NCBI GenBank assembly: GCA_035299085.1
Contig: DATGXG010000002.1
Span: 1 to 64,000 of the forward strand
Length of the DNA: 64,000 nt
Source: Bacteroidales bacterium
Lineage (GTDB): Bacteria > Bacteroidota > Bacteroidia > Bacteroidales > UBA10428
Reading direction: 5' to 3'
Every line of letters starts with the position of its first letter. Positions within the stretch are counted from its first letter, which is position 1. This document shows positions 17,638-25,998 of the stretch, piece after piece. A program made the position numbers and the translations under genes. Below the pieces are notes generated by a model, which saw only the letters and a list, made by a program, of their open reading frames with translations, made no database searches and was not told where the DNA came from.

Positions 17638-19299
17638 TTAGACTGTGCAGCCAACCATTTTTTCGATATCACTCTCAACCGTTTCGATTCCGGAAACCCC
17701 GAATTTTTCAGTGATTATCCTTGCCACGTTCGGAGAAAGGAATGCGGGTAATGTTGGTCCGAGGTGAATCTTCCGAACACCAAGATACAGGAGAGCCAAC
17801 AAAACGATTACCGCTTTTTGCTCGTACCATGCAATATTATATTCAATCGGTAAGTCATTGATATCATTCAGGGCAAAAATTTCCTTCAGTTTTAAAGCTA
17901 CAACAGCGAGTGAATACGAATCGTTGCACTGGCCGGCGTCAAGAATCCTGGGTATTCCATTGATGTCCCCCAGATTGAGCTTATTGTAACGGTATTTTGC
18001 ACATCCTGCAGTAAGAATTACTGTATCCCCAGGCAATGCTTCAGCGAACCCGGTATAATATTCACGGCTTTTCATCCGGCCATCACAACCTGCCATTACA
18101 AGGAACTTTTTTATTGCGCCGGTCTTTACGGCTTCAACCACCTTATCAGCCAGTGCAAATACCTGAGCATGGGCAAAACCGCCGGTTATGTATCCGTTTT
18201 CAATAGCAACCGGGGGCTGGCATTGTTTCGCATGTTCGATCAGGTTACTGAAATCTTTCGGATTGCCGTTTATACGGTCGGCAATATGCGGGAAACCTTC
18301 AAAACCGGCTTCACCCGTGGTATACACCCTGTCGTAATACGATGCTCCGGGCAAAGGAGAAACAAGACAATTGGTTGTGAATAAAACCGGACCGTTAAAT
18401 GACTGAAACTCTTCACGCTGTTTCCACCATGCATTACCATAGTTGCCGGCAAAATGAGCATATTTTTTAAAGAACGGGTAATAATGGGCCGGAAGCATTT
18501 CACTGTGAGTATATACGTCAACACCTGTATTTACAGTCTGTTCAAGCAGATCTTCAAGATCACGCAAATCATGACCGCTTACAAGGATGCCGGGATTATT
18601 GCGAACTCCAATATTCACTTTGGTCATTTCAGGATTTCCGTAGCGTGAGGTATTGGCCTTATCAAGCATAGCCATCACGGTGACACCGTATTGACCGGTT
18701 TCATTCACGAGTTTCAATAAATCATCAGCACTCAAAGAATCATCTGTTGTGGCAACAAGGGCTTTATGCATGAAAAGGTATACATTTTCATCTTCAAGTC
18801 CAAGATTGTAAGCATGTTCAGCATAGGCAGCCATGCCCTTTAAACCAAAGATAATAAGTGCTCTTAACGACCTGGTATCTTCGTTTTCAATTGAAAGGTA
18901 TCCCACGAATGCCGCTTTGGTTTCATAGGCAACCTGGTCATCGGCAAACCACAACGCACATTCGGGTGCATCATTCAAAGCCGCAGCATCCGTTTGCTGA
19001 AGCCTGTTTTTAAGCTGATCACGTAAAGCCAGGCCTTTCCTGATTCTTTCAATAAAAAGAGGCTTATCCCAGTTGGCATTTGTGATGGTGGCAAAAAGGC
19101 CCTTCATGACAAAAATATCAGCTTCTTTTTCAATGATTCCTTTTGATTTTAACTTAAGTGAATACCAGGATATTCCTTTCATCACGAAAAGCAAAAGATC
19201 CTGGAGGTTGGAAAGATCATCCGACTTTCCGCATACACCTTTAATCTGACAGCCGGTTCCTTTCGCGGCTTCCTGGCATTGATAGCAAAACATTCCCAT
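17638..19299 (-). CDS. hcp: Hydroxylamine reductase / hybrid-cluster protein
   Basis: A hybrid-cluster (prismane) protein that reduces hydroxylamine and, in enteric bacteria, acts as a nitric oxide reductase in nitrosative-stress defence. The N-terminal iron-sulfur cysteines are C5, C8, C17 and C23 ([19 protein letters not shown]). Hybrid-cluster signatures include the GCDGRM region, [10 protein letters not shown] and [10 protein letters not shown]. The length of 553 aa matches family members of 540-560. It lies downstream of the ferredoxin-like gene (gap 237 bases, mostly a repeat element) and upstream of the cupin gene. A Crp/Fnr-family regulator lies beyond, which is the classic HcpR-type context. 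Confidence 0.97.
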   Translation of the reverse strand: MGMFCYQCQEAAKGTGCQIKGVCGKSDDLSNLQDLLLFVMKGISWYSLKLKSKGIIEKEADIFVMKGLFATITNANWDKPLFIERIRKGLALRDQLKNRLQQTDAAALNDAPECALWFADDQVAYETKAAFVGYLSIENEDTRSLRALIIFGLKGMAAYAEHAYNLGLEDENVYLFMHKALVATTDDSLSADDLLKLVNETGQYGVTVMAMLDKANTSRYGNPEMTKVNIGVRNNPGILVSGHDLRDLEDLLEQTVNTGVDVYTHSEMLPAHYYPFFKKYAHFAGNYGNAWWKQREEFQSFNGPVLFTTNCLVSPLPGASYYDRVYTTGEAGFEGFPHIADRINGNPKDFSNLIEHAKQCQPPVAIENGYITGGFAHAQVFALADKVVEAVKTGAIKKFLVMAGCDGRMKSREYYTGFAEALPGDTVILTAGCAKYRYNKLNLGDINGIPRILDAGQCNDSYSLAVVALKLKEIFALNDINDLPIEYNIAWYEQKAVIVLLALLYLGVRKIHLGPTLPAFLSPNVARIITEKFGVSGIETVESDIEKMVGCTV

Positions 19300-19348
19300 A
19301 ATGTAAAACTTGTTTTTATTTGTTGTTTATTTGATATAGTCAAACAAT

Positions 19349-19532
19349 CGTCATTGCGATGACCGGTTCCTACGGTCAGAAGCAAGCTGCCCGCACAGGT
19401 AAACCGTTACTAAACGTACTGACCAAACGAGTGCCTATTAAATTAGAGTAGCGTCCTGCCTGCTTGGTAGATTGCTTCGTCGCATAAAATACTGCTATAA
19501 TCACAAATTTTTCAAGCTCCTCGCAATGACGA
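19349..19532. repeat. CGTCATTGCGAGGAGC-type inverted-repeat element, copy A
   Basis: The element begins CGTCATTGCGATGACC and ends with the inverted sequence GGAGCTTG-like / CTCCTCGCAATGACGA. Internally it holds AGATTGCTTCGTCGC and a TGCTATAATCA stretch shared with copies B (38852-38953) and C (62832-63073). It fills the gap between the ferredoxin-like gene and hcp, 4 bases from the former's stop. It is diverged on its left arm and has no coding capacity. Confidence 0.78.
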
Positions 19533-19536
19533 GTTC

Positions 19537-20442
19537 TCAAACCCATTCCTCCTTAATCACTTCTCCTTCAATGGATACCACCAGCATCTTAACCGGAACT
19601 TTGCGACGGGCGACGGAAACGGCCTGCTGCACAAGCCTCAGCAATCCACTGCAACAAGGCACCTGCATAATCATTACAGTGATCGTATTAATGGCAGCAT
19701 AATCAATCATAGCTGTTATTTTATTCAGATAGGTTTCCTGGTTTGAATCCAGTTTCGGACATCCAATGGCAAGCGTTTTACCTTTCAGGTACTTACCGTG
19801 AAAATTACCCAATGCGTATGCCGTGCAATCCGCCGCAATCAACACGTCTGAGTTTCTAAAGTATGGTGCATTAGGATTAACAAGGTGCAGTTGAACCGGC
19901 CATTGTCTGAGCTCGCTTGAATTTATTTCCTCTGCTACCGGCTCTGCCATGGATAACCCGGCAAAAGTCTTCTGTGATTGGCTGCCTGTTGCGGTATGGC
20001 GATCGCGCTTGATTTCTCTTTCAGCACTGCCAGGGCAACCGCCATGGCAGCTGCCGGAATTATGAACCTCGCTGATAACTTCAGGTACACTGAAAGTGAG
20101 CTCGTTCTCATGCTGTTTTAAATAGCTGACTCCCTGTTTCAGAAATTCAGTTTCATTGTGGTCTTTCAGGTGCTTCAGATGTGCCACCACGGTGTTTTTT
20201 CCTTTTTTAACCATGATCTCCATGACACCGGTTTCATCATAAGCTTCAGCCTCGCGCTTTTCGATGCTGATGGCACCCTGTGGACAATGACCAAGGCAGG
20301 CGCCAAGTCCGTCACACATGAGATCACTGATGAGCCGGGCTTTGCCATCGATTATCTGCAGGGCTCCTTCGTGACAGCCGGGGATGCAAAGTCCGCAACC
20401 GTTACACAAATTCTCATCTATTTTAACAACTTCCCGTACCAT
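19537..20442 (-). CDS. 4Fe-4S ferredoxin-domain protein linked to hcp
   Basis: The N-terminus is a two-cluster ferredoxin. Cluster 1 has C13, C16, C19 and C23 (CNGCGLCIPGC). Cluster 2 has C43, C49 and C53 (CDGLGACLGHCP), with Gly46 where the second cysteine usually sits. A middle segment carries CHGGCPGS (about 132-139), and the C-terminal 110 residues form a globular domain with paired cysteines near the end (VPCCSGLL). It probably passes electrons to Hcp. It heads the minus-strand unit read from a promoter next to the 20-bp palindrome. It ends just before repeat copy A. Confidence 0.85.
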   Translation of the reverse strand: MVREVVKIDENLCNGCGLCIPGCHEGALQIIDGKARLISDLMCDGLGACLGHCPQGAISIEKREAEAYDETGVMEIMVKKGKNTVVAHLKHLKDHNETEFLKQGVSYLKQHENELTFSVPEVISEVHNSGSCHGGCPGSAEREIKRDRHTATGSQSQKTFAGLSMAEPVAEEINSSELRQWPVQLHLVNPNAPYFRNSDVLIAADCTAYALGNFHGKYLKGKTLAIGCPKLDSNQETYLNKITAMIDYAAINTITVMIMQVPCCSGLLRLVQQAVSVARRKVPVKMLVVSIEGEVIKEEWV

Positions 20443-20479
20443 TTTCCAAGTTTTAAATTTTTGCTTTGTAATTTTGATT

Positions 20480-20487
20480 CAAATTTA
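20480..20487 (-). promoter_or_regulatory. Promoter -7 box for the ferredoxin-hcp-cupin unit
   Basis: TAAATTTG on the minus strand fits TAnnTTTG. The -33 position is occupied by the palindrome instead of TTTG, so this looks like an activator-dependent promoter. The transcript should start near 20476, about 35 bases before the ATG. Confidence 0.6.
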
Positions 20488-20506
20488 GGATGTGCACATC
20501 CGGATT

Positions 20507-20526
20507 TTTGTAACATATGTTACAAA
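20507..20526. promoter_or_regulatory. 20-bp palindromic operator for the adjacent Crp/Fnr regulator
   Basis: TTTGTAACATATGTTACAAA is a perfect palindrome between the divergent regulator and ferredoxin genes. Its symmetry and length suit a Crp/Fnr-family dimer. The centre lies about 41 bases upstream of the predicted ferredoxin start site, the class II activator position. It also overlaps the likely start of the regulator's own transcript, which would fit autorepression. Binding by this regulator is inferred. Confidence 0.75.
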
Positions 20527-20537
20527 CCTTCATTTTT

Positions 20538-21215
20538 ATGGAAAATTTTTTCAGGGCATTATCGCAAACGAATATCTTCAAAGGACTTACTGAAAAGGAC
20601 ATCAGTGATTTAATGACTGAGAAGCCTTTTCGGCTGAAAGAATATGGCAGGGACGAATACATTGCCTATAGCAACGACCTTTGCAATGATATGCTCATAG
20701 TGGTTGCCGGAGCGGTGAGAGGAGAAATGACTGATTTTTCAGGACGGAAGCTGAAGATTGAAGATATTCCAGCACCCCGCCCGCTGGCAGTGGCGTTTAT
20801 TTTCGGCAGGGAAAACCGCTACCCGGTTGATATCATCGCAAACGAACCATCGACCATTATGGTCATCCCCCGCGATGTACTGATCTACCTGCTGCAAAAA
20901 AGCCAGGTGGTTTTGCGCAATTATCTCAACGCAATTTCAAGCCGAACCCAATTCCTTTCAAATAAGATCCGTTTCCTGTCTTTTAAGTCGATTCGTGAAA
21001 AGATTGCCAATTACATCCTTTCCGGATTAAAACCCGGAAACGATAAAATTATCCTTAATCAATCACAGACTGAACTGGCTGATTTTTTTGGAGTAGCCAG
21101 GCCTTCGCTGGCGCGGGCATTCGCTGAAATGGAACAAGAAGGCATGCTGAAGGTTGAAAGACGCGAAATCACCATAATAAATAAAGAAAAATTGAATAAA
21201 TTGCTTGTCAATTGA
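20538..21215 (+). CDS. Crp/Fnr-family transcriptional regulator (HcpR-like)
   Basis: N-terminal cyclic-nucleotide-type sensor domain (about 5-120), a dimerisation helix, and a C-terminal winged helix with recognition helix in QTELADFFGVARPSLARAFA. The sensor domain has no Fnr-type cysteine cluster; C46 or so is isolated. HcpR proteins of Porphyromonas control hcp in response to nitrosative stress, and the divergent hcp unit supports the same role here. I start at the ATG at 20538 because the upstream ATG at 20517 lies inside the operator palindrome. Sensing ligand (haem or other) cannot be read from the sequence. Confidence 0.88.
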   Translation: MENFFRALSQTNIFKGLTEKDISDLMTEKPFRLKEYGRDEYIAYSNDLCNDMLIVVAGAVRGEMTDFSGRKLKIEDIPAPRPLAVAFIFGRENRYPVDIIANEPSTIMVIPRDVLIYLLQKSQVVLRNYLNAISSRTQFLSNKIRFLSFKSIREKIANYILSGLKPGNDKIILNQSQTELADFFGVARPSLARAFAEMEQEGMLKVERREITIINKEKLNKLLVN

Positions 21216-21257
21216 ACCATTTGGTAATTTAAAACTCTATTACATTACTTAATTTAC

Positions 21258-21593
21258 ATGATTATGCAGAACCTTATCGTCACTACCACCCCAAACCTGG
21301 ATGGTAAGAAAATCACCCGTTATTATGGCATTGTCAGCGGCGAAGCGATCATTGGTGCAAACCTTTTCCGTGACCTGTTTGCAGGTATAAGAGATATTGT
21401 CGGAGGCCGCTCAGGATCCTATGAAGAAGTATTGAGAGAAGCCAAACAGAATGCGCTCAGCGAAATGGAAGAAAATGCACGCAGAATGGGCGCCAATGCC
21501 GTTGTAGGTGTTGACCTTGATTATGAAACGGTAGGCTCAAACGGCAGCATGTTGATGGTAACGGCTGCAGGAACCGCCGTGTTTGTTGAATAA
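21258..21593 (+). CDS. YbjQ/UPF0145-family putative heavy-metal-binding protein
   Basis: A 111-residue protein with the YbjQ signature: [20 protein letters not shown], then [29 protein letters not shown], then the central [20 protein letters not shown]. The family forms pentameric rings; a metal-binding role is proposed but unproven. The second in-frame ATG (21264, MQNLIV) may be the real start. It lies 11 bases before tag, so the two are probably co-transcribed. Confidence 0.92.
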   Translation: MIMQNLIVTTTPNLDGKKITRYYGIVSGEAIIGANLFRDLFAGIRDIVGGRSGSYEEVLREAKQNALSEMEENARRMGANAVVGVDLDYETVGSNGSMLMVTAAGTAVFVE

Positions 21594-21604
21594 AAAATAA
21601 TAGT

Positions 21605-22174
21605 ATGGATGAATTAAGCCGGTGCGGATGGTCAAGGAATTACCCGTTGATGAATCAATACCATGATGAGGAATGGGGTGTGCCTTTATATGATGAGAAC
21701 AGGGTATTTGAGATGTTCTCCCTCGACTGCTTCCAGGCGGGGCTGAGCTGGAATACCATTCTGAATAAAAGGGAGGCATTCAGGGCAGCATTTGACAACT
21801 TTAACATTGACAAGGTTGCCCTTTATGATCAGCAAAAAATTGATTCATTAATGGCAAATCCCGGCATCGTGAGAAACCGGCTTAAAATTCCGGCAGTTAT
21901 TCAGAATGCACGCATTGCACAGGAAGTTCGCAAAGAGTTCGGGAGTTTTTCGAACTACATCTGGAGTTTTTCAGACGGTAAAACAATCCAGAATCACTGG
22001 AAAGAAATGAAAGATATCCCGGTTACTTCAGCGGTTTCTGACGCCATGAGTAAGGATATGATCCGGCGTGGCTTTAAATTCGCCGGATCCACCATTTTAT
22101 ATGCCTTTATGCAATCGATTGGTATGGTCAACGATCATATAACGATGTGTTACAGGCATGCGGAATTATTATAG
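21605..22174 (+). CDS. tag: DNA-3-methyladenine glycosylase I
   Basis: Base-excision enzyme removing 3-methyladenine. Structural zinc ligands are present at C7 (RCGW), H20 (YHDEEWG), H178 and C182 (DHITMC). The family motif FQAGLSWNTILNKREAFRAAF is intact. The 189-residue length is typical. Its TAG stop is the first three bases of the 26-bp palindrome at 22172-22197. Confidence 0.96.
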   Translation: MDELSRCGWSRNYPLMNQYHDEEWGVPLYDENRVFEMFSLDCFQAGLSWNTILNKREAFRAAFDNFNIDKVALYDQQKIDSLMANPGIVRNRLKIPAVIQNARIAQEVRKEFGSFSNYIWSFSDGKTIQNHWKEMKDIPVTSAVSDAMSKDMIRRGFKFAGSTILYAFMQSIGMVNDHITMCYRHAELL

Positions 22175-22197
22175 AGACGCGATGCATCGCGTCTCTA
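22172..22197. repeat. 26-bp perfect palindrome between tag and the Cys-rich gene
   Basis: TAGAGACGC, central GATGCATC, then GCGTCTCTA. The stop codons of both convergent genes (22172-22174 and 22195-22197) are its two ends. Same arms as the copy at 12371-12396. Probably a bidirectional terminator derived from a dispersed palindromic element. Confidence 0.87.
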
Positions 22198-22437
22198 CAA
22201 GACACCGTTTTTTTTCATTTCGGCAACAATTTCATCCACTGTTTTGGTTGAATTAGGCAACACATTCGGAGGACACATACCGACCTTTGTGGCTACCTGG
22301 AACCGCCTGCAGCGGTTCCGGCCTTCCTCACCGGCCAGGCAGTACTGTTTACGATATACTTCCGTAAATTCAGTCCCTTTAAGAATTCCATTAAAAATAG
22401 GGCAAGCAGGGGTTTTGGGGCATTGATTCATTTCCAT
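22195..22437 (-). CDS. Small cysteine-rich protein, unknown function
   Basis: An 80-residue protein with five cysteines (C6, C12, C33, C43, C54) in the pattern CPKTPACPIFN, YCLAGEEGRNRCRRF and GMCPPNVLPN. The spacing suggests a metal-binding or iron-sulfur module. I recall similar short Cys modules as stand-alone genes and as parts of signalling proteins in anaerobes, but cannot name a family. The coding potential is supported by conserved-looking motifs and by the stop codon shared with the palindrome. It is transcribed alone, with no co-directional neighbour within 50 bases. Confidence 0.72.
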   Translation of the reverse strand: MEMNQCPKTPACPIFNGILKGTEFTEVYRKQYCLAGEEGRNRCRRFQVATKVGMCPPNVLPNSTKTVDEIVAEMKKNGVL

Positions 22438-22489
22438 ATAGCGGGTTTTTGGTTTGTACTAAAATTACGAAATACCCGCCTGAATGTTG

Positions 22490-23152
22490 CTATAAACTAC
22501 TCTTATTCTTTTCTTTATTACATTGCCGTATCATTTCTTCATTCTGCGTCCTGCCCCAGTCAGGTAAAAAAGAAGAGGTGACCTTATAGTCCCTGAACTT
22601 TTCTTCGGCCTTCATAAAAACAGGTAGCGCATTTTTAGCACCTCCTTTAAATACAGCAGGTGTATAATAAATATTGTTAGCCAGCAGAAAATATGCTCTT
22701 GGATTTGCTGAATCAACAGCAATTGCTTTTTTCAGTATGGATTCCGCTTTTTGCGACATGGTTATTGCCCTGCCCTCTGGCTCAATCTGCAGCCTCACCT
22801 GGTAAAGCAAAGCCTGCAATACTAAATTCTCAGGATCATCCCTTTTCAGAGCCTGCGCTCTGTCGATAAATGGTTGTGCCTTATCAAGCAAGGCATCCCT
22901 GAATTTCTGGTCACCATGCAACTGGCCCCCCAGTATATAGGAAAGCGCTGTATAGTAATTCGCCAGCCAGTGGGAAGGATTTTGTTCAGCCACCCTGGCA
23001 AAGTAACCGGCCGCTTCGGAATATTTTTCAGCTGTATTGGCAGCATATAAAAGTTTCAGTCCTTTATTATAAACCGACGAATCGGTTTCCGCCTGCGAAT
23101 AGAGCCGGATTGCAGTGAAGAAAAGGAAAACAAGCAAAAGGGATTTTCTCAT
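22490..23152 (-). CDS. TPR-like exported protein
   Basis: Residues 1-20 form a signal peptide (LLLVFLFFTAIRLYSQ). Helical tetratricopeptide-like repeats follow: SEAAGYFARVAEQNPSHWLANYYTALSYI, a repeat around RAQALKRDDPENLVLQALLY, and SILKKAIAVDSANPRAYFLLANN. Such proteins scaffold other envelope proteins. Its ATG overlaps the lipA stop by four bases, so it is probably translated as part of the lipA transcript. Confidence 0.8.
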   Translation of the reverse strand: MRKSLLLVFLFFTAIRLYSQAETDSSVYNKGLKLLYAANTAEKYSEAAGYFARVAEQNPSHWLANYYTALSYILGGQLHGDQKFRDALLDKAQPFIDRAQALKRDDPENLVLQALLYQVRLQIEPEGRAITMSQKAESILKKAIAVDSANPRAYFLLANNIYYTPAVFKGGAKNALPVFMKAEEKFRDYKVTSSFLPDWGRTQNEEMIRQCNKEKNKSSL

Positions 23153-24009
23153 ACTATATGTTTTTCCGCATGATAAGATGATCTTACGAGCGGGCTGCTT
23201 TCAACTACAACAAATCCTTTGCCAATTCCTATCTCATTGTACTTCTGAAAAACATCAGGATGGATGTATTCCGCTACCGGCATGTGATCAAGGGTGGGCT
23301 GCAGATACTGACCGATTGTCATCACTTTTACACCCGCCTCTAACAAATTGTCCATGGTTGCCAGAACTTCATCTTCTCGTTCGCCTAATCCAAGCATAAT
23401 ACCCGACTTTGCAGTGATCCCTGAATCAGCAATATGCCTTAAAACTTCGAGACTGATGTGATAACGGGCTTTGCTCCTTATCTGGCGACTTAAGCGTTCA
23501 ACTGTTTCAAGATTATGGGAAATTACTTCAGGTTTTTCATCGATAATTCTCCCAACCAGTTCTTTGCGGCCCTGGAAATCGGGAATAAGCACTTCCATCG
23601 TGGTTTCAGGATTGACTTGTTTTACCCTCCTGATGGCGGCGGTCCATAATCCGGCACCCAAATCCTCCAGGTCATCCCTGTCAACCGATGTAATCACACA
23701 ATGCTTCACACTCATTGTTTTTACGGACTCCGCCAGCCTGTCGGGTTCGCTCCAGTCGACTGCCAGTGGTTTTCCTGTGGGCACGGAACAGAATTTGCAC
23801 CTGCGGGTGCAGATGTTTCCCAGTATCATGAATGTGGCTGTGCCGTGATTCCAGCATTCGCCAATGTTCGGACAGTTTCCGCTTGTGCAGATGGTGTGAA
23901 GATTCTGGCGGAGGACCAAATTTTTTACCCGGGAATAGGTTTCCCCGTTGGCCCGTTTCATTTTCATCCAGTGCGGAAGGCGCTGCCGTGTTATAAGATG
24001 GTTATCCAA
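23149..24009 (-). CDS. lipA: Lipoyl synthase
   Basis: Radical SAM enzyme inserting sulfur at C6 and C8 of the octanoyl group on lipoyl domains. Auxiliary-cluster cysteines lie in CTSGNCPNIGEC and radical-SAM cysteines in CTRRCKFC; HGTATFMILG separates them. The conserved RLPHWMKM stretch near the N-terminus shows that translation must begin upstream of the first internal ATG (23967). No ATG is available, so a TTG at 24009 (or 24027) is likely. The 24027 TTG lies inside the promoter box, so I favour 24009. That gives about 286 residues, in the usual range. Confidence 0.9.
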   Translation of the reverse strand: MDNHLITRQRLPHWMKMKRANGETYSRVKNLVLRQNLHTICTSGNCPNIGECWNHGTATFMILGNICTRRCKFCSVPTGKPLAVDWSEPDRLAESVKTMSVKHCVITSVDRDDLEDLGAGLWTAAIRRVKQVNPETTMEVLIPDFQGRKELVGRIIDEKPEVISHNLETVERLSRQIRSKARYHISLEVLRHIADSGITAKSGIMLGLGEREDEVLATMDNLLEAGVKVMTIGQYLQPTLDHMPVAEYIHPDVFQKYNEIGIGKGFVVVESSPLVRSSYHAEKHIV

Positions 24010-24024
24010 GACGAAAAATTTATG

Positions 24025-24032
24025 CAAATATA
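24025..24032 (-). promoter_or_regulatory. Promoter -7 box for lipA
   Basis: TATATTTG on the minus strand, just upstream of the lipA coding region. Its terminal TTG coincides with an apparent start codon, as at serS. The transcript would have a very short leader. Confidence 0.55.
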
Positions 24033-24092
24033 GCGTTCATCTTATGAATAACAATCTCCCATCGGGTATGGTTGTGGAGGGGTGTTCGCTAT

Positions 24093-24200
24093 TCGGTGTT
24101 CGGTGTTCAGAGTTCAGAGTTCGATACCGATTACTGATTCCCGATTGTCCATCCATTATTCATTATTTCATTCTTCATTCTTCATTCTTCATTCTTCATT
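24093..24200. repeat. Low-complexity spacer ending in a 7-bp tandem array
   Basis: Short imperfect repeats (GGTGTTC, GAGTTCA, GATTCCCGATT) lead into about six tandem copies of CATTCTT/CATTATT (24154-24200). The acyP stop codon (24196-24198) lies inside the last unit. The spacer otherwise encodes nothing. Confidence 0.75.
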
Positions 24201-24462
24201 TTATCACAAACTCCTCAAACCCTCTCACCTCCCCGTCCGTTAAATCCAGGTATTTTACATCAGCCCTGGGTGGTCCTTCCCAACACCAGGATATGAAAAG
24301 TTCCATCTGTTCAGGGGTGCTTTCGGCTTCAATGTATACATTTCCGTCCGGCAGATTCCTCACAAAACCGGTAACCGAAAATTGGCGGGCCGCATTCCGT
24401 GTGGCATAGCGGAAACCTACGCCCTGCACGCGACCGGTAATATGGATGTTTTTGTGTATCAA
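24196..24462 (-). CDS. acyP: Acylphosphatase
   Basis: Small enzyme hydrolysing acyl phosphates. Catalytic R18 is in GRVQGVGFR and N36 in GFVRNLPDG, both intact. The frame is open to 24513, but the extra N-terminus (MRFEVLTSTSHQ) is unlike the family and contains low-complexity spacer sequence. The TTG at 24462 gives MIHKNIHITGRVQGVG, 88 residues, the normal length. The 3' end runs into the 7-bp tandem array. Confidence 0.93.
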   Translation of the reverse strand: MIHKNIHITGRVQGVGFRYATRNAARQFSVTGFVRNLPDGNVYIEAESTPEQMELFISWCWEGPPRADVKYLDLTDGEVRGFEEFVIK

Positions 24463-24581
24463 GATAGTGATTAGTGACTGGTGACTGGTGCTGGTTAGAA
24501 CTTCAAATCTCAAACATCAAATTGTTCTAAACATTCCCGTCCGTTATCTGTTTTATCGTCAGTATACTAAATATAACAAAA

Positions 24582-25127
24582 ATGAAAAAATTAGTTTTTC
24601 TTCTAACATTATTTTTTATGATTTCTGCACCACAATTTGCCCAACAGGCTAAATCTTTTTATGATTTTAAGGTTAAAGACATTGATGGTAAACCTTTTGA
24701 TCTTTCATCACTGAAAGGTAAAAAAGTACTGGTTGTGAACACTGCATCCAAATGTGGTAATACTCCTCAATATTCCGATCTTGAAAAGCTTTACGAAGAA
24801 TACAAGAATAAGAATTTCGTAATTATTGGTTTCCCCGCCAATAACTTCATGGGACAGGAACCGGGCTCCAATGATGAGATCAAGACTTTCTGTACGAAAA
24901 ACTACGGGGTGACTTTCCCGATGATGTCAAAGATTTCGGTAAAGGGCAAGGATATGGATCCGCTTTATAAATGGCTTACTGAAAAAGAACTCAATGGAAA
25001 AATGGATTCAGACGTAAGCTGGAATTTCCAGAAATACATGATCGACGAAAAGGGTCAGCTTGTAGGTTATGCTAACCCAAAGGAAAAACCGTATTCTGAG
25101 AAGATTATGAATTGGCTGAAGAACTAG
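24582..25127 (+). CDS. Glutathione-peroxidase-family thiol peroxidase, exported
   Basis: A cysteine-type GPx homologue with an N-terminal signal peptide (residues 1-21), so it acts in the periplasm. Peroxidatic Cys58 lies in NTASKCGNTPQY, with Gln92 in NNFMGQEPG and Trp147/Asn148 in SWNFQKY completing the catalytic tetrad. Bacterial members generally use thioredoxin-like reductants rather than glutathione. It is transcribed alone; the downstream spacer is a short tandem array, and the convergent bat operon follows. Confidence 0.92.
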   Translation: MKKLVFLLTLFFMISAPQFAQQAKSFYDFKVKDIDGKPFDLSSLKGKKVLVVNTASKCGNTPQYSDLEKLYEEYKNKNFVIIGFPANNFMGQEPGSNDEIKTFCTKNYGVTFPMMSKISVKGKDMDPLYKWLTEKELNGKMDSDVSWNFQKYMIDEKGQLVGYANPKEKPYSEKIMNWLKN

Positions 25128-25149
25128 GCTGCAGGTCTTAGGCTGTGGA

Positions 25150-25190
25150 CTATAGCCTATACATAATAGCCTATAGCCTATAGCCTATAA
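25150..25190. repeat. Short ATAGCCTAT tandem repeats
   Basis: Four to five overlapping copies of a TAGCCTATA unit, partly inverted, fill the space between the convergent gpx and batE genes. Possibly a weak terminator; no coding content. Confidence 0.7.
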
Positions 25191-25195
25191 CCTTT

Positions 25196-25993
25196 TCAAA
25201 TCTCCTCCAGCGCCTCTTCCGGGATCCAGCCTGTATTTCCGTTTGCAATTTTGATTTCTTTCCAGTTCTGAACGCTGTCGCGTATCATTACTTTTGTTCC
25301 TTCATGCAGCACAAATACGTTGGTGCTTTGCTCATCGGGCGAGCTTCTTGCATTAACCGACGGAGTCATGATTATGCCACTTGAATGTTCTTTGATGTTT
25401 TTGATTCTGCCAAACATGAACAGAAAAGAAAGGGTTGTAAGAAAAATCAGGGAAATTCCTGTATTTAAACCAGTTCTTCTTAAGCCGGTATGTTGTCCGA
25501 AGTAAAACAAGGTAAATCCTGATAAACTGCCCATAAACAAGATAATACAGATAACAGCCCACTGATCGGGTGAAAAAACGCCTCTTAGAGCTTTTACCCA
25601 CCTGATCATGAAAAACTCAGGAATCACATCTATTTTATCTACAATTTTCGCATTTGCAAGTGCAAGATTATGCTTTGTATCATCGTCTCCAGGTTTGATC
25701 TGAAGGGCTTTCTCATAATACAGAATGGCTGCTGCAACCTTATCCTGCTTGTACAGTGTGTTACCAAGGTTATAATACAGGTCATATGATTCATAACCGA
25801 GTTCCAGAATCCGACCGTAGTATTTTTCTGCCATTTCGTATTGACGCTGCATATAATACTCATTACCTTTAGCCATAAGTGAATCGGTAACGGCAGCTCC
25901 GGATACTTGAGATGCCGGAAAACAGGTCAGAATGGTAAGCACTGCCAATAAAAAATACCTGATTTTATAACACTGACTCATAGCCTGATTCAT
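25196..25993 (-). CDS. batE: BatE: TPR and SH3-domain protein
   Basis: Signal peptide or membrane segment (residues 10-32), two or three TPRs (about 35-115, including YDLYYNLGNTLYKQDKVAAAILYYEKAL), two membrane helices (about 145-165 and 178-198), and a C-terminal bacterial SH3 domain (about 205-262, VNARSSPDEQSTNVFVLHEGTKV). This matches BatE of the Bacteroides aerotolerance (bat) operon. It is the last gene of the operon. Confidence 0.92.
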   Translation of the reverse strand: MNQAMSQCYKIRYFLLAVLTILTCFPASQVSGAAVTDSLMAKGNEYYMQRQYEMAEKYYGRILELGYESYDLYYNLGNTLYKQDKVAAAILYYEKALQIKPGDDDTKHNLALANAKIVDKIDVIPEFFMIRWVKALRGVFSPDQWAVICIILFMGSLSGFTLFYFGQHTGLRRTGLNTGISLIFLTTLSFLFMFGRIKNIKEHSSGIIMTPSVNARSSPDEQSTNVFVLHEGTKVMIRDSVQNWKEIKIANGNTGWIPEEALEEI

Positions 25994-25998
25994 TCAAT

